A stretch of 37,619 bases of DNA from a virus, in the IMG/VR virus record IMGVR_UViG_3300020385_000026, positions 1 through 37,619 of that record. The stretch is one strand, 5' to 3'. Shown piece by piece: positions 21,727 to 30,834 of the stretch (position 1 is the first letter of the stretch; each line of letters opens with the position of its first letter). Both the position numbers and the translations under genes were made by a program. A model generated the notes under the pieces. That model ran no database searches. It was not told the DNA's origin and was given only the letters and a program-made list of their open reading frames with translations.

Positions 21727-23373
21727 CTAGTCAAACAGACCTGATATGGAATCGTACGTTTTACTAAAGAACCCAGATCCTTCGTCTTCTTTTGCTTCCT
21801 GTTTTTTACGTTTAGCAGTTCTGGTACCTGCCATCTCTTCCTCAACCTTCTTAATAAAGTCTTCTGCCTCTCCTGTAGGATCATCTGACCCGGACTGAGA
21901 AAGGAGCGAAGCAAGGGCTACAACATCTCCAGCCATTGCAGCTTCGTATATCGCCGAGGACATAACCTCGGCTCCAGTTTCCGTTCGTGTCTTTGTTTTG
22001 AACAAGTAGTTCATTGCTACTTTTCTTTCGTCTTTAGTCAGACCTGCTTTGTCCAAGGCTCTTATTGTTTGTATCATTGCGGGTGCAGCTTTCTCCTCCG
22101 CAAGTTTACGGTTTTTGAAAGAAGTAAGTCCAGCAAGAGTTCCTTGAGCAATGTTGGTAAGAGCGTCATCACTCTGACCAGAGGCAATACTGAGGCCGAT
22201 CTGTACAAGCAAGTCGTTAGTGCCGCTTTTCTTCTCGTCCAAACTACTATCGGCAAGCTTGCTCATTGCGCTTTCGAACGTGTCTGCTTCCGAGCTAGTC
22301 CCTTCTCGTTCCCCTTCCGCTGCTGCTTGCCCAGCTTTGTCCCCTACAGTAAGACCAGCGGCACGTGCCGCTTCCGCAGCTTTGACAGTCATCGCCTCTT
22401 GCAAAGCAGCTTCTTGATCTTTTAGAACCTTGTCTTGTGCTTGTTTAGCTTCCTTACGAAGTTTCATAGCTTCCATAGCATCGCCTGCCGGAGATGCTAG
22501 TGCCTCTCCAACCCTGCCCGGAAGGCGGTCAAGAGCGGCCATGCCCTCGTTCACTTTTGCCAAACCTCTTTGACCCAGTTTCGCACCGGCCTGAAGAAGT
22601 GTGTCATCGGGCTGTATCTCTGTGCCTTGTCGAAGGAGTTCTGCTCCTTCCGTAAGAAGAGCAGGGTCTCCCAAACGTTTAGCACCTTCTGCAAGGCTGG
22701 CAAGACCAGTCTGAGCAGTATCAACAACACTGTCAGGCAACAAGGGCATTTCAGATGCTTTTTGCGTTACAGCTTGACCAAGAGCAGCAATGCCTCTCCT
22801 TGTTTCAGCCGCAGGATTTTTAACAAAGTCTGCTATTGATGAAGCAGGTGCAGCAACTTGAGGAGGTAGTTTAGCTGCGTCGGGTATTTCTTGGCCGACA
22901 GGTCTTGCTTGAGGTCTTTCTGCCGCACGTTGACCGAGCTCTGTCATTTGCTGGCGTAACTGGGCTATGTTCCGACTATGTCTGGCTTTGGCGTTCGCAG
23001 CCACAACTGGGCTGCGAAAGTTAAGAGCCTGATTGTACATGTCCATCTCAGCAGCCATTTGCTGCTTTAGCTGGTTTATACTCTCGAGCAGAGGATCTCC
23101 TCCGTTAGCCATTCTAACGGGCTGCACCTCGTTCATCAGTTCTCCAGATGAAGCAAGAATACCAAGAGCCTGTCGAGCGAGGCCCGGCTTACGAAACATC
23201 TTACGGTGCTCACCAACAACACCGCCTTTATTGTAGCCGACTGGAGCCTGCCCCGGATACGCGACGAAGCTCGAAGGAGCCGTTGATTGCGTCCCTCCGT
23301 ACAAAAGTCGAGCTATCTTTTCTTGCTCTTCTTTTTTCTTTAGTTGTTTTTGAACTTCCTTAAAAAGACCCAT
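21727..23373 (-). CDS. putative internal or structural virion protein
   Basis: A 548-residue protein starting MGLFKEVQKQ. The N-terminal 25 residues are very basic and helical (LKKKEEQEKIARLLYGG). A short PVRMANGGDPL segment near residue 85 is of a kind often seen in marine phage virion proteins. Residues 95-330 are helical with many Ala, Gln and Leu and repeated 'LxxGAxLGQRGLA'-like units. The C-terminal 45 residues are strongly charged and end GFFSKTYDSISGLFD. No enzyme motif. The position between other large helical proteins suggests an internal or tail-interior component. Confidence 0.6.
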   Translation of the reverse strand: MGLFKEVQKQLKKKEEQEKIARLLYGGTQSTAPSSFVAYPGQAPVGYNKGGVVGEHRKMFRKPGLARQALGILASSGELMNEVQPVRMANGGDPLLESINQLKQQMAAEMDMYNQALNFRSPVVAANAKARHSRNIAQLRQQMTELGQRAAERPQARPVGQEIPDAAKLPPQVAAPASSIADFVKNPAAETRRGIAALGQAVTQKASEMPLLPDSVVDTAQTGLASLAEGAKRLGDPALLTEGAELLRQGTEIQPDDTLLQAGAKLGQRGLAKVNEGMAALDRLPGRVGEALASPAGDAMEAMKLRKEAKQAQDKVLKDQEAALQEAMTVKAAEAARAAGLTVGDKAGQAAAEGEREGTSSEADTFESAMSKLADSSLDEKKSGTNDLLVQIGLSIASGQSDDALTNIAQGTLAGLTSFKNRKLAEEKAAPAMIQTIRALDKAGLTKDERKVAMNYLFKTKTRTETGAEVMSSAIYEAAMAGDVVALASLLSQSGSDDPTGEAEDFIKKVEEEMAGTRTAKRKKQEAKEDEGSGFFSKTYDSISGLFD

Positions 23374-23382
23374 GTCTTACCC

Positions 23383-24555
23383 CTACTGTGTCGTGCTACT
23401 ACTGAACGGGCGATAACCCATGCCGCCCAAAGCACCAAGTCCCGCGATACCCAAGCCAACAAACTGCGTATAAGGATTTGGACCCGCCGGTTGTTGTTGC
23501 GGAGGAGTGGCGGTCATGGAGGACTGGACACTAGGAGTGCCTCCCATAACGTCCGTCATAAACCCAACACGTTTATAGGGTTCGTACAAGCGTTCTAGTT
23601 GTGTAGCACGGTCTGCGTCGAATTGTGCTTGCTGCTGTGCTTGACTCATGGCACCCAGACCTTGCAGGGTGGCGATGTCTTGACCGGCCTGTGCTTGACC
23701 TTGTGATGCAAGGCCAGCCATCTGACCGCCAGCCTGACCAATTAGACCAGCAATCCCCAGGTCGCGACCACGAGCAGCTTCGAATGCGCCCATACCAGCT
23801 TGTTGTGCTTGTTGGAAACCAGCCGAACGAAGCTGGGCTGCGGTGTCAGCCATTTGTTGCATTTGACCACGGTACTGCTCGGCTTGCAAAAGTGCGTCAC
23901 GGCTACCGCCATAAGCACCTGCACCGACGGCAGCGTCAGAAAGTTTCTGGCGCTCCATTTCGCCAGCACGAGAGATGTCACGCATTGATGCGTCGATTAC
24001 TTCTTGTTGGAACGGGTCCATAAACTGGCGTGTAATGTCTTGATCGTACATGCCTTCAGCACGACGAGCTTGACCAGTGGAAGTGCGAGTACCAGAAATC
24101 GCTTCTTGCAACAGTGGTTGATATCCGCCGATGCCCGTGCCTGCCTGCAAGAGTTGTCCCGTCTCGGGATCACGGACACCAAGAATCTGTTCTTGCCCCG
24201 CGGTTAAAGCAGCTTGTTGAAGTGGATCAAAACCAGCAACTTGCTGCTCGGGTGTCATGATAGGTGCGTCGGCTAACTCGCGAGTCGTACGGAAGATGTC
24301 CTTTTGGAACTCTTCCTGATACGGAGCCAAGCGATTCATGGCAATTGAAACATCTGCTTTGTCAGGCAGATTTTCCATTACGTTTTGACCCTGAGAATAC
24401 AAAGGAGAAGAGCCGGATTGGCTCGGGTCAAAACCTTCTTGATACGCGTAAATCTGCTCCGATTGCAGCTTGTTCTCGGCTTTCAGCCGGTCAAGCTCTT
24501 CTCGAGCTTCTCTAAGCTTTTTTTGTGTTGCGGAGTTTGAGCTTTGGCCTGGCAT
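23383..24555 (-). CDS. Gln/Gly/Ala-rich virion protein
   Basis: A 390-residue protein starting MPGQSSNSAT in a TAATG overlap with the gene before it. Residues 10-42 form a coiled coil (LREAREELDRLKAENKL). The middle is rich in Gln, Gly and Ala with a DAAVGAGAYGGSRDALL segment and ALTAGQEQILG. The C-terminus has a Gly-rich hydrophobic stretch (VGLGIAGLGALGGMGY) that could insert in a membrane. This composition is typical of podovirus internal core or ejection proteins (compare T7 gp14/gp15 roles), and the segment order matches neighbours in marine phages as I recall. Confidence 0.6.
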   Translation of the reverse strand: MPGQSSNSATQKKLREAREELDRLKAENKLQSEQIYAYQEGFDPSQSGSSPLYSQGQNVMENLPDKADVSIAMNRLAPYQEEFQKDIFRTTRELADAPIMTPEQQVAGFDPLQQAALTAGQEQILGVRDPETGQLLQAGTGIGGYQPLLQEAISGTRTSTGQARRAEGMYDQDITRQFMDPFQQEVIDASMRDISRAGEMERQKLSDAAVGAGAYGGSRDALLQAEQYRGQMQQMADTAAQLRSAGFQQAQQAGMGAFEAARGRDLGIAGLIGQAGGQMAGLASQGQAQAGQDIATLQGLGAMSQAQQQAQFDADRATQLERLYEPYKRVGFMTDVMGGTPSVQSSMTATPPQQQPAGPNPYTQFVGLGIAGLGALGGMGYRPFSSSTTQ

Positions 24556-26054
24556 TATGCTTGTCCTTCAAACTTGTTCATCATGGCGTACATCTTAGCG
24601 GCACCCTTTTTACGGCTACCGTTACCTGCGCCTTTAACTGCGTCTGCTGTCATGACGAACTCACCGTCAGACAGGTATGCAGGGATGCTGTCCGAAGTCC
24701 CTGTTCCGGGGCCCATGATGTGTCCACCAGCGGCCGCTGCCATTATACCACTACTTTGCACGTATGGTACATCCTGAAACGATTCTGTTTCAGGATTGTA
24801 GTACATACCTTGAATGGGTCTGCCTTGATAATTCAGGATGTCTCCCTGGTTTAAGAGTGCCTTTAACTCTTCTTGGTTGAGACTCATACTAGACTGCTCC
24901 GGCGTTTCTTCGCTCATTAAGAGGGGTGCCGCCAGAGAAGCAGTGCTGAGAGCCGTACCTGTCGCGCCAAGCGGATTCTCCTTAAACTCGTTCTTTATGC
25001 CTTCAAAGAAACCTGTCTTCGCCGTCTCTCCTTCGGCAAACGACGAAAGATCAAGACTTTCCAGACCTTCAGTGGCCGAGGATGTGATATCAGGAAGGGA
25101 AGATGTTGAACTGTTTGATAAAGACAAGGTTGAGTAGTCCGGCGGTGTTGTTGCGGCTGTTGAGGCGGCCGGTGTACCGGCCTGTGCCTGTAATTGTGTA
25201 GATGGGGGTAGATCTGTGATACCGCCAGTAGTAGGGGTGGATGCTGTCGATACTGTTTTTGGAGTGGCCACGTTGCCGACGGCCCTACCAGATTGATCGA
25301 TGTAGCCGCCACCAGAATCAACAGCAGCCTGACGTGCCGCCGTTTGCTCTTTAACAGACTGCTCGAAGATATTCGGCTGTGCCGCATCGGTCATTGTACC
25401 AGTTGCACCAGAAGAGTCAGCGACTTGTGGACCAGTTGCTGTAGAAGCACTAGACGATTCCATACCCGCTTTGATTGCATCGGCGTTAGCGGTAGCCGCT
25501 GGGTTATAATTCGCACCAGATATATAACCACCAGTGCCATTAGTCGCTAGATTAGAGGCGAACTGACCAATACCACCTACAACAGCACCAGTAGCACCGG
25601 CCTTCAGAACATCCTTCAAATTACCGCCCTTAAAAGCAGCATCAAGAGCACTACCCGCAGCAAGCTTTGCAGCGGCTCCACCCAGTACACCTGTTGCTCC
25701 AAAAACAGCCGGAGCAGCAAACGGCAAAGCAGCGGCGAGTAAAATCGGAGCGGCTTTCTTTACAATCTTTTTAATTTTCTTAAACACCTTAGAGAGAAAG
25801 CCAAACTCTTGAACGCCAGTGTTGGGGTTGATGGCGACCATCTCGTTACCAACAATAAACTGCTCTGGCTCTAGGCCTTGGTCTCTAATAGCAGAGAAAA
25901 CCTGCTCTTTGACTTCAGGGTAATATTTTAGGATTGGGGCAGGGACAATCACCTCGCCCTCTGCAACGTGAGCGATTTGATCGTCCTCGAACTGGCCCAT
26001 AGCAGCCATTTTTTCTGCTACGCCTGGTCCTAATGTCTGAATACCTTGCATCAT
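24555..26054 (-). CDS. virion protein with GPGTGTSDSIPA motif
   Basis: A 499-residue protein. Start MMQG at 26054 or, better spaced from AAGGGA, ATG 26051. HVAEGEVIVPAPIL (29-42) and the C-terminal GPGTGTSDSIPAYLSDGEFV (448-467), followed by MTADAVKGAG, form a pair of 'eGExV' segments seen together in many marine phage structural proteins. In between are a basic amphipathic segment (KVFKKIKKIVKKAAPILL) and a long Ala/Gly/Ser/Thr-rich, low-complexity region (about 110-340). The motif and place suggest a virion-interior protein needing membrane contact; the function is not known. Confidence 0.65.
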   Translation of the reverse strand: MMQGIQTLGPGVAEKMAAMGQFEDDQIAHVAEGEVIVPAPILKYYPEVKEQVFSAIRDQGLEPEQFIVGNEMVAINPNTGVQEFGFLSKVFKKIKKIVKKAAPILLAAALPFAAPAVFGATGVLGGAAAKLAAGSALDAAFKGGNLKDVLKAGATGAVVGGIGQFASNLATNGTGGYISGANYNPAATANADAIKAGMESSSASTATGPQVADSSGATGTMTDAAQPNIFEQSVKEQTAARQAAVDSGGGYIDQSGRAVGNVATPKTVSTASTPTTGGITDLPPSTQLQAQAGTPAASTAATTPPDYSTLSLSNSSTSSLPDITSSATEGLESLDLSSFAEGETAKTGFFEGIKNEFKENPLGATGTALSTASLAAPLLMSEETPEQSSMSLNQEELKALLNQGDILNYQGRPIQGMYYNPETESFQDVPYVQSSGIMAAAAGGHIMGPGTGTSDSIPAYLSDGEFVMTADAVKGAGNGSRKKGAAKMYAMMNKFEGQA

Positions 26055-26072
26055 CTTATCCCTTGTTGGCCC

Positions 26073-26101
26073 ATTATAGCCAATAAACCGTTACGTTACC
26101 A
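26073..26101 (-). promoter_or_regulatory. possible internal promoter
   Basis: On the minus strand a perfect TATAAT (26078-26073) lies in the 36-base gap before the gene starting at 26054; it sits in the loop of TTGGC...GCCAA. The -35 at 17 bases (TGGTAA) matches only 3/6. A start near 26066 would be about 12 bases from the gene. Weak candidate. Confidence 0.3.
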
Positions 26102-26345
26102 CCTTCAGATTGCCCAGTACATCACGATATACTGACCCAGTTTCAAGTCCCGTGGCTGACGTAGGCAAATCCTTGAGAACCAGCGGTGATTTAGTGCTGT
26201 CCAATGCCGAAGCACGAAGCTCACCTTCAGAGTTGACCTGCTCGATCAAAAGCTCCAAGGCACGAGCCAAGTCGGTAATATATTCGCGGCGATACTCCTC
26301 TGGAGCATCAGAAATCGTGGGCGGTACAAGTGATCGCTGCGGCAT
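26091..26345 (-). CDS. small structural-module protein
   Basis: An 84-residue protein starting MPQRSLVPPT at ATG 26345, which makes a TAATG overlap with the tail hub gene in front; an upstream in-frame start would add 17 residues. It holds a helix EYRREYITDLARALELLIEQ (20-39), then a short beta part (SPLVLKDLPTSATGL) ending GNLKVVT. The size, helix and end suggest a small adaptor or connector. Not recognised. Confidence 0.65.
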   Translation of the reverse strand: MPQRSLVPPTISDAPEEYRREYITDLARALELLIEQVNSEGELRASALDSTKSPLVLKDLPTSATGLETGSVYRDVLGNLKVVT

Positions 26346-28435
26346 TATCGTTTCCCGTCTGGTCTTAGTTCGACACGCGGAACACCGACCCGCCATTGAG
26401 TCCCGAGTTCCGAGCTACTCAAACGCAATGAAAAGGAGCGACCACGCAGGCGCATATACAACTCGTCCGTGTATTGCTCTACTGGGCTAGTGGCACTACG
26501 AATCACGTCGCTCGTCAGTGCTTCCCCGAAGGTCTCACCCGGATTATTGTACGCCCTCATCTCAAACGTTAGTTCCGGATTAGCTGATGTCGATCCCGCA
26601 AACGTGACATCTGGTAAGACTTTATTGGTCAGCATGTACTTGTCACCAGCTTCGAGTGACATGGGACTGCTTTCAATAAAGGAGGAAATCGCAGTAGCTG
26701 GGTTGTTCGACCCATCATCGTTACCATTTTCGTGATTGTAGAGGTTCCCGTCGGGAGCAGCAGCAACGGGATATGAACGCGTCTCAGCATCAACCCAAGC
26801 GGTTCGACCTAATGTACCGAAGTACCAGACTTTTTCTTCATAGTTGTACACCACGTATTTATCGTTTTCTGTGGAGTTGATCGACGGATAAAACCACCAC
26901 ACTTCGTTGTACTGAGAGTTAAGCGCAGCAGTTACAAGTTCTCTCTGATCTAAGTTTAGATCGTCAAATATTTTAGAACGAACCGAACACGGAATCTGCG
27001 TGGTACGACCGTCATAAACGTAGAACTGATTTTCACCCATCCAGAACACGCCATCGTTTACGGCCACGGCAGCGTTCGGTCCGATGATGCTAATACCAGT
27101 GGAGATCTGAGAGATACCAAAAGTAAATGGGGCACCAATAAACTTCAGCGTGTGAAGCGAGGCATCGGTGTAAACCAAAATCTCACGCTTAGTCTCAATT
27201 GCTGTCACAAACTTAGAACCTGAACCAATGATCAAATCACCGGCAGTGTTTGTAGCCGATGGTGTCCAGACAGCAGCGTTTTCCTGATCAGAAAAACGAA
27301 TCAAAAGCGGGTCTTGTGTTCCGACAGCAGTCGTCGGATCACACGCAAAAGCAATCACATGACGATCTCGGTCAGAAACAATAACCTGACGCGCTATTGT
27401 CGGTGTGCCACTTGCGCCAGATATGGTACTAAGCGGTACGGCTCTTTGACTCAAACCATTACTCTTTTCCCAGTAGTAGACATTACCGTCTCGCACGTTA
27501 GCGATCAGGTCTTCGCCAAAGTTGTCAAAAGACCAGATTCTTGCTTCCGTGCCGGACGTAACAGAGATTGTTGCAGCTTCCCCCCAAGCGGTCATTACAG
27601 TAGTAGCGGCCACGCTTGCTCCCGTTGAGTGCGCGGCGGCAGTAGTGCTTTCAACGCCACGAGTACACGTAGTTAAGTCGTTGCCGCTTTTACCAGCGTA
27701 GTTAATAAGCTCCGTTCCAATGCGAACCTGGCCGCTGGCCGGGAAGCTGGCCGCGCTTGTTAGTGTGATTGTCGTAACACTATCATTGATTCCACCGTTC
27801 AAGGATGACGTTACGTCGTCAGGGGTCTCACCGTCCCACGTGCTGGCACCCCAGCCCGTACCGCCGGTGATTGTGGCGAGGCCAGTGTTAATCTGGTATG
27901 TGAGCGTGGGCGTACCGCCCCCAGTGGCTGTGCTTGTAGCTGTTGTTGAGACAGTTATTGTAAAGGTGTTGCCGTCTACACGGGTGATAATATGTTCTTT
28001 GTTCAAGTCAGCGGCTGGGACACCCGCAAATGTCGTAGCATTAGTTATAACAACGTAGTCATTAGTGATCGCGCCATGAGCATTGTCTGTGACCGTAATT
28101 ACTGCGCTGCCGCTGGCGGCTGAAAGAGACCCTGCCGACAAGGTCGATGTCTTACGGTCAGGGGTAATGTCAAAGTAGTTTGTACCTTCTTCGACATAGA
28201 GCTTCAGGTGTGTGCCAAGAGCTAAGTAGTTTGACGCGTCTAATGCAATCCAGTTGTGCATTTTACGGCAAACGCCCTCAAAAGTATTGGCGGAGTAACG
28301 TGTCCACCCGCCGATCTTTTCCGCTACACCGTAACGAAAGCGAACTTTGTCGCAATCAAACCAGCCGCCCTCGTTCATGTAGCGGGTGGTTTCTTGGTTG
28401 ATACCGGGCCGAAACTGGAGCTTCATCAAAGGCAT
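26345..28435 (-). CDS. tail hub / tail tube structural protein (podovirus-type)
   Basis: A 696-residue beta-rich protein, ATG preceded by AGGAG. The N-terminus (LQFRPGINQETTRYMNEGGW then FDCDKVRFRYG) is a hallmark of a large group of phage tail proteins in marine and podovirus-like genomes. At about residues 205-290 there is an inserted domain with the 'titltsAasFPasGqvrIGtElinYagksGndLttctRGvesTtAaaHstGa' pattern common in tail-associated proteins. The rest carries repeated WxxxxG/YxY blades that suggest a beta-propeller or hub. The likely role is in the tail tube or nozzle below the portal. It precedes the collar proteins in the operon order. Confidence 0.75.
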   Translation of the reverse strand: MPLMKLQFRPGINQETTRYMNEGGWFDCDKVRFRYGVAEKIGGWTRYSANTFEGVCRKMHNWIALDASNYLALGTHLKLYVEEGTNYFDITPDRKTSTLSAGSLSAASGSAVITVTDNAHGAITNDYVVITNATTFAGVPAADLNKEHIITRVDGNTFTITVSTTATSTATGGGTPTLTYQINTGLATITGGTGWGASTWDGETPDDVTSSLNGGINDSVTTITLTSAASFPASGQVRIGTELINYAGKSGNDLTTCTRGVESTTAAAHSTGASVAATTVMTAWGEAATISVTSGTEARIWSFDNFGEDLIANVRDGNVYYWEKSNGLSQRAVPLSTISGASGTPTIARQVIVSDRDRHVIAFACDPTTAVGTQDPLLIRFSDQENAAVWTPSATNTAGDLIIGSGSKFVTAIETKREILVYTDASLHTLKFIGAPFTFGISQISTGISIIGPNAAVAVNDGVFWMGENQFYVYDGRTTQIPCSVRSKIFDDLNLDQRELVTAALNSQYNEVWWFYPSINSTENDKYVVYNYEEKVWYFGTLGRTAWVDAETRSYPVAAAPDGNLYNHENGNDDGSNNPATAISSFIESSPMSLEAGDKYMLTNKVLPDVTFAGSTSANPELTFEMRAYNNPGETFGEALTSDVIRSATSPVEQYTDELYMRLRGRSFSLRLSSSELGTQWRVGVPRVELRPDGKR

Positions 28436-28444
28436 GTGATACTC

Positions 28445-29143
28445 CTAGTGTTTTATAATCGCGTTAAGGATAAGACTTGTGTATAGCAACGAACTAACGT
28501 TGTCGCTGGTGGCGTTGATGGTTCCCCCAAGAGTGGAGGTGACAGCTAGGTTTCCTGTCCCGTGGGCATGGTTAGCTCCGTTAGCGTTGCCACTAAAAGC
28601 GTTGCCAGTCTTACCTGCATTGGGCGTGGCATTGTTCTGGTCTCGTTGGATGACATACCCTGCGTTACCACCAGAGCCTTCATGCGCTACGTTACTATTC
28701 GGGTGACTATTAATCCTTAAATTAGCGGGCCTGCTGTTATTGCTGCCGAACATCTTGTGCGTGTGAGCAGGCAGATGATTTGCTGTTAAAGCAAAGTTAT
28801 CGGTGCTACCGTTGACATTAGAAGAAATAGTTGCCGAAGCTGTGTTGATGTTCGTGTTAATCGTAGCTGAAGCAGCACCGGCGTTAGCTGCCAGAGTGGT
28901 GTTGCCGTCGTCAAAAACAACCTGCTTACCGGCGAGGTCGGGTAGATTAAAAGTGCTACTGCCGTTACCCGAGCCATACGTAGTCGAGATTACAGCGAAT
29001 AACGCAGCGTAATCAGTTCGTGAAACCTCTTGCCCGGCGCACAAAAGAAAGCCGCTAGGAGCAGTTGCCGTTGTCCAAGGAACTATAAGCCCAACCGGAA
29101 CGAATATTGCAGCGTCTCTTTTTAGCTGTCCGTAACTACTCAT
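28445..29143 (-). CDS. phage tail collar domain protein (copy 1)
   Basis: A 232-residue protein. I start it at ATG 29143 (MSSYGQLKRD), which matches the N-terminus of its paralogue; in-frame starts up to 29179 seem too early. Tail collar domain (about 15-75): VGLIVPWTTATAPSGFLLCA, then SRTDYAALFAVISTTYG and SGNGSSTFNLPDLAG. The remainder is a Ser/Thr/Asn/His-rich receptor-type tail with LPAHTHKMF and GANHAHGTG. Such proteins sit at fibre or spike ends. It overlaps the upstream 99-residue gene by eight bases. It is a paralogue of 29437-30123. Confidence 0.88.
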   Translation of the reverse strand: MSSYGQLKRDAAIFVPVGLIVPWTTATAPSGFLLCAGQEVSRTDYAALFAVISTTYGSGNGSSTFNLPDLAGKQVVFDDGNTTLAANAGAASATINTNINTASATISSNVNGSTDNFALTANHLPAHTHKMFGSNNSRPANLRINSHPNSNVAHEGSGGNAGYVIQRDQNNATPNAGKTGNAFSGNANGANHAHGTGNLAVTSTLGGTINATSDNVSSLLYTSLILNAIIKH

Positions 29144-29435
29144 CTTCCATGTGCTCCAACATTGCGACATTGCTTTCAAACATTGTCTTCAAATGACTGC
29201 ACCGCAAATCACCGTCTTCGTTTACGTCTTCCCCGCCGTTGATGCAGTATATACCTGTGCCGCTATCTTCGTCGTAACTGACGTGAGTTGTGCCTTCAGG
29301 AAAACGATCAAAAAACAAAGTAAACTCTTCGTCTTGTCCATCACGCGCACTATAGCAATGAATAGGAAGGAACGAAAAGCTAGAGCCATCGCTCGTCCAT
29401 AAAAACCTATCTCCTAATCGTGCGTTATATCTCAT
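29136..29435 (-). CDS. small protein between the two collar genes
   Basis: A 99-residue acidic protein starting MRYNARLGDR. It has aromatic strands (SFSFLPIHCY, EFTLFFDRFP, THVSYDEDSG) and an acidic helix at the end (TMFESNVAMLEHMEDE). No family recognised. It is translated with little or no ribosome binding site and is framed by two paralogous collar genes, so it may be a chaperone or an accessory of tail fibre assembly; this is inferred from position only. Confidence 0.6.
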   Translation of the reverse strand: MRYNARLGDRFLWTSDGSSFSFLPIHCYSARDGQDEEFTLFFDRFPEGTTHVSYDEDSGTGIYCINGGEDVNEDGDLRCSHLKTMFESNVAMLEHMEDE

Positions 29436-29436
29436 C

Positions 29437-30123
29437 TTAAAACTTTATCATGTAACGAATTGCAAGGTACGGATTTTCAATATCAACAGCACTGGCGGTA
29501 GCAGCTAGGTTTGATTGATTGAAAGTAGATGTGACGGAACCGTTGATAGTATGGGCGTGTGAGCCATTGCTGTTGCCGCCGGTGACAGAAGTCTTACCAA
29601 CGGATGCGCCTGAACCACTGTCAGCCATCATGTACGCCCAGTCAGAGCCTTGGCCCCGATGTTGCTGGAACGGGGCGTTGACGGTGTTCAGGTTTGCCTG
29701 GTTTAGAGTAGCATTTGATCTGGTCGAATTAAAGGTAAAGTGAGTATGGGCCGGAATATCAACGTTCTGGTTTGCTGTTGCTATGTTGTGGTTCGAAGTA
29801 ACTGACACAGACGCTGAACCAAAAGTAACATTAGGGGTTTTATCAGCCAAAGCTGTGCTGTTCTTCGAAGCAAACGCTCGGTTGTTACTCGCGCCGATAG
29901 CAGATCTGTCTTGGAAATCAGGCAGGTTAAAGGTAGAGCTTCCATTGCCCGAGCCGAATGTCGTACCAACTAAAGCAAACAGGTCAGCATAATCGGTTCG
30001 TGACACAGGAGAGCCGTCACAGTACAGAAAACCAGTCGGTTGATTGGATTTTGCCCAAGGCATAATAGTTCCTACCGGAAGGTAGAGAGCGGTATCACCT
30101 TTGATTTTGGAGTATGTAGCCAC
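29437..30123 (-). CDS. phage tail collar domain protein (copy 2)
   Basis: A 228-residue protein that begins with a GTG, set by GGAGG five bases before it. Collar domain: VGTIMPWAKSNQPTGFLYCD, SRTDYADLFALVGTTFG, SGNGSSTFNLPDFQD. The last shares SGNGSSTFNLPD with copy 1, and both keep PAHTH and a HAH near the end. The rest is Asn/Thr/Ser-rich with ENPYLAIRYMIKF as C-terminus, the usual end of collar proteins. Copy 1 is more diverged in this end (SLLYTSLILNAIIKH). The two copies may recognise different receptors or form alternate fibres. Confidence 0.88.
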   Translation of the reverse strand: MATYSKIKGDTALYLPVGTIMPWAKSNQPTGFLYCDGSPVSRTDYADLFALVGTTFGSGNGSSTFNLPDFQDRSAIGASNNRAFASKNSTALADKTPNVTFGSASVSVTSNHNIATANQNVDIPAHTHFTFNSTRSNATLNQANLNTVNAPFQQHRGQGSDWAYMMADSGSGASVGKTSVTGGNSNGSHAHTINGSVTSTFNQSNLAATASAVDIENPYLAIRYMIKF

Positions 30124-30834
30124 CTAGACCTCCGTCAAACGCCAGCCGTATGTTGAATTGCTGTAAACCAGCCCCAGGGCTGCTTCGTCTGTCGATACGG
30201 TCATGTCCTCCTCTAATCCTTGAATCTTTTCACTATTACGTGCAACCGTGATGTTGTTAGTTGCGGCACTTCCTAAGTCGATAATCTTAACGGTGTCGCC
30301 ACGGTTCGGAGAAGCAGGTAACGTAAGTGTTACCGCACCACCGGAAGTGTTCACAAAATACCCCGTACCTTTAACCAGTGTTGTGTTGCCTGTAATGTCC
30401 GAAGAGTTCCAAACGAAACCGCCGTCAGGAGCAACCAATAGATCAACCACCCCTGCCCCGGAACCAGTTCCTTCTAAGTAAATTATCTTGAAAGAAAGAG
30501 GAGGGACAGCAACGGTATTTCCACTTCCCTGCTTAATTGTCTGGACCGCAGAGGAGGCATTATGAATAAAGTAAACTTTTTCGACATCGCTTGGGCCAAT
30601 TGTTATTGTCGAAGCTGTGGAACCAGTGAACTTCAATACCGCGCTTCGAGCATTGTCTAGTGTTCCTTGCGGGATTGACAGAGCCGTTGTTCCGGCTGTT
30701 ATAGAAATAGTAGAAATACCGCCAATTGCCTGCTCAAGTAGCTCTAGGTTACGATTTGTTGTCGTACCCCAAACACCCGCCTGTTCGCCGGTGGAGATCT
30801 TTTCGATACCAAGATTTGTGTAAGTAGAAGCCAT
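30124..30834 (-). CDS. tail fibre-like structural protein
   Basis: A 236-residue protein starting MASTYTNLGI, coupled to the gene before it by TAATG. The segment EKISTGEQAGVWGTTTNRNL (11-30) is characteristic of a family common in marine phage tail regions. The rest is beta-rich with repeated TLxLPASPNRGDTVKIIDLG-like segments and ends YSNSTYGWRLTEV, a style also seen in tail fibre tips. No enzymatic residues. Probably a fibre or adaptor for the collar proteins next to it. Confidence 0.75.
   Translation of the reverse strand: MASTYTNLGIEKISTGEQAGVWGTTTNRNLELLEQAIGGISTISITAGTTALSIPQGTLDNARSAVLKFTGSTASTITIGPSDVEKVYFIHNASSAVQTIKQGSGNTVAVPPLSFKIIYLEGTGSGAGVVDLLVAPDGGFVWNSSDITGNTTLVKGTGYFVNTSGGAVTLTLPASPNRGDTVKIIDLGSAATNNITVARNSEKIQGLEEDMTVSTDEAALGLVYSNSTYGWRLTEV

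Noticed and set aside
29143-29179. Extended N-terminus of collar copy 1 (MKAMSQCWST)
   Set aside because: It overlaps the upstream gene further and has no counterpart in the paralogue, whose start aligns with MSSYGQLKRD.
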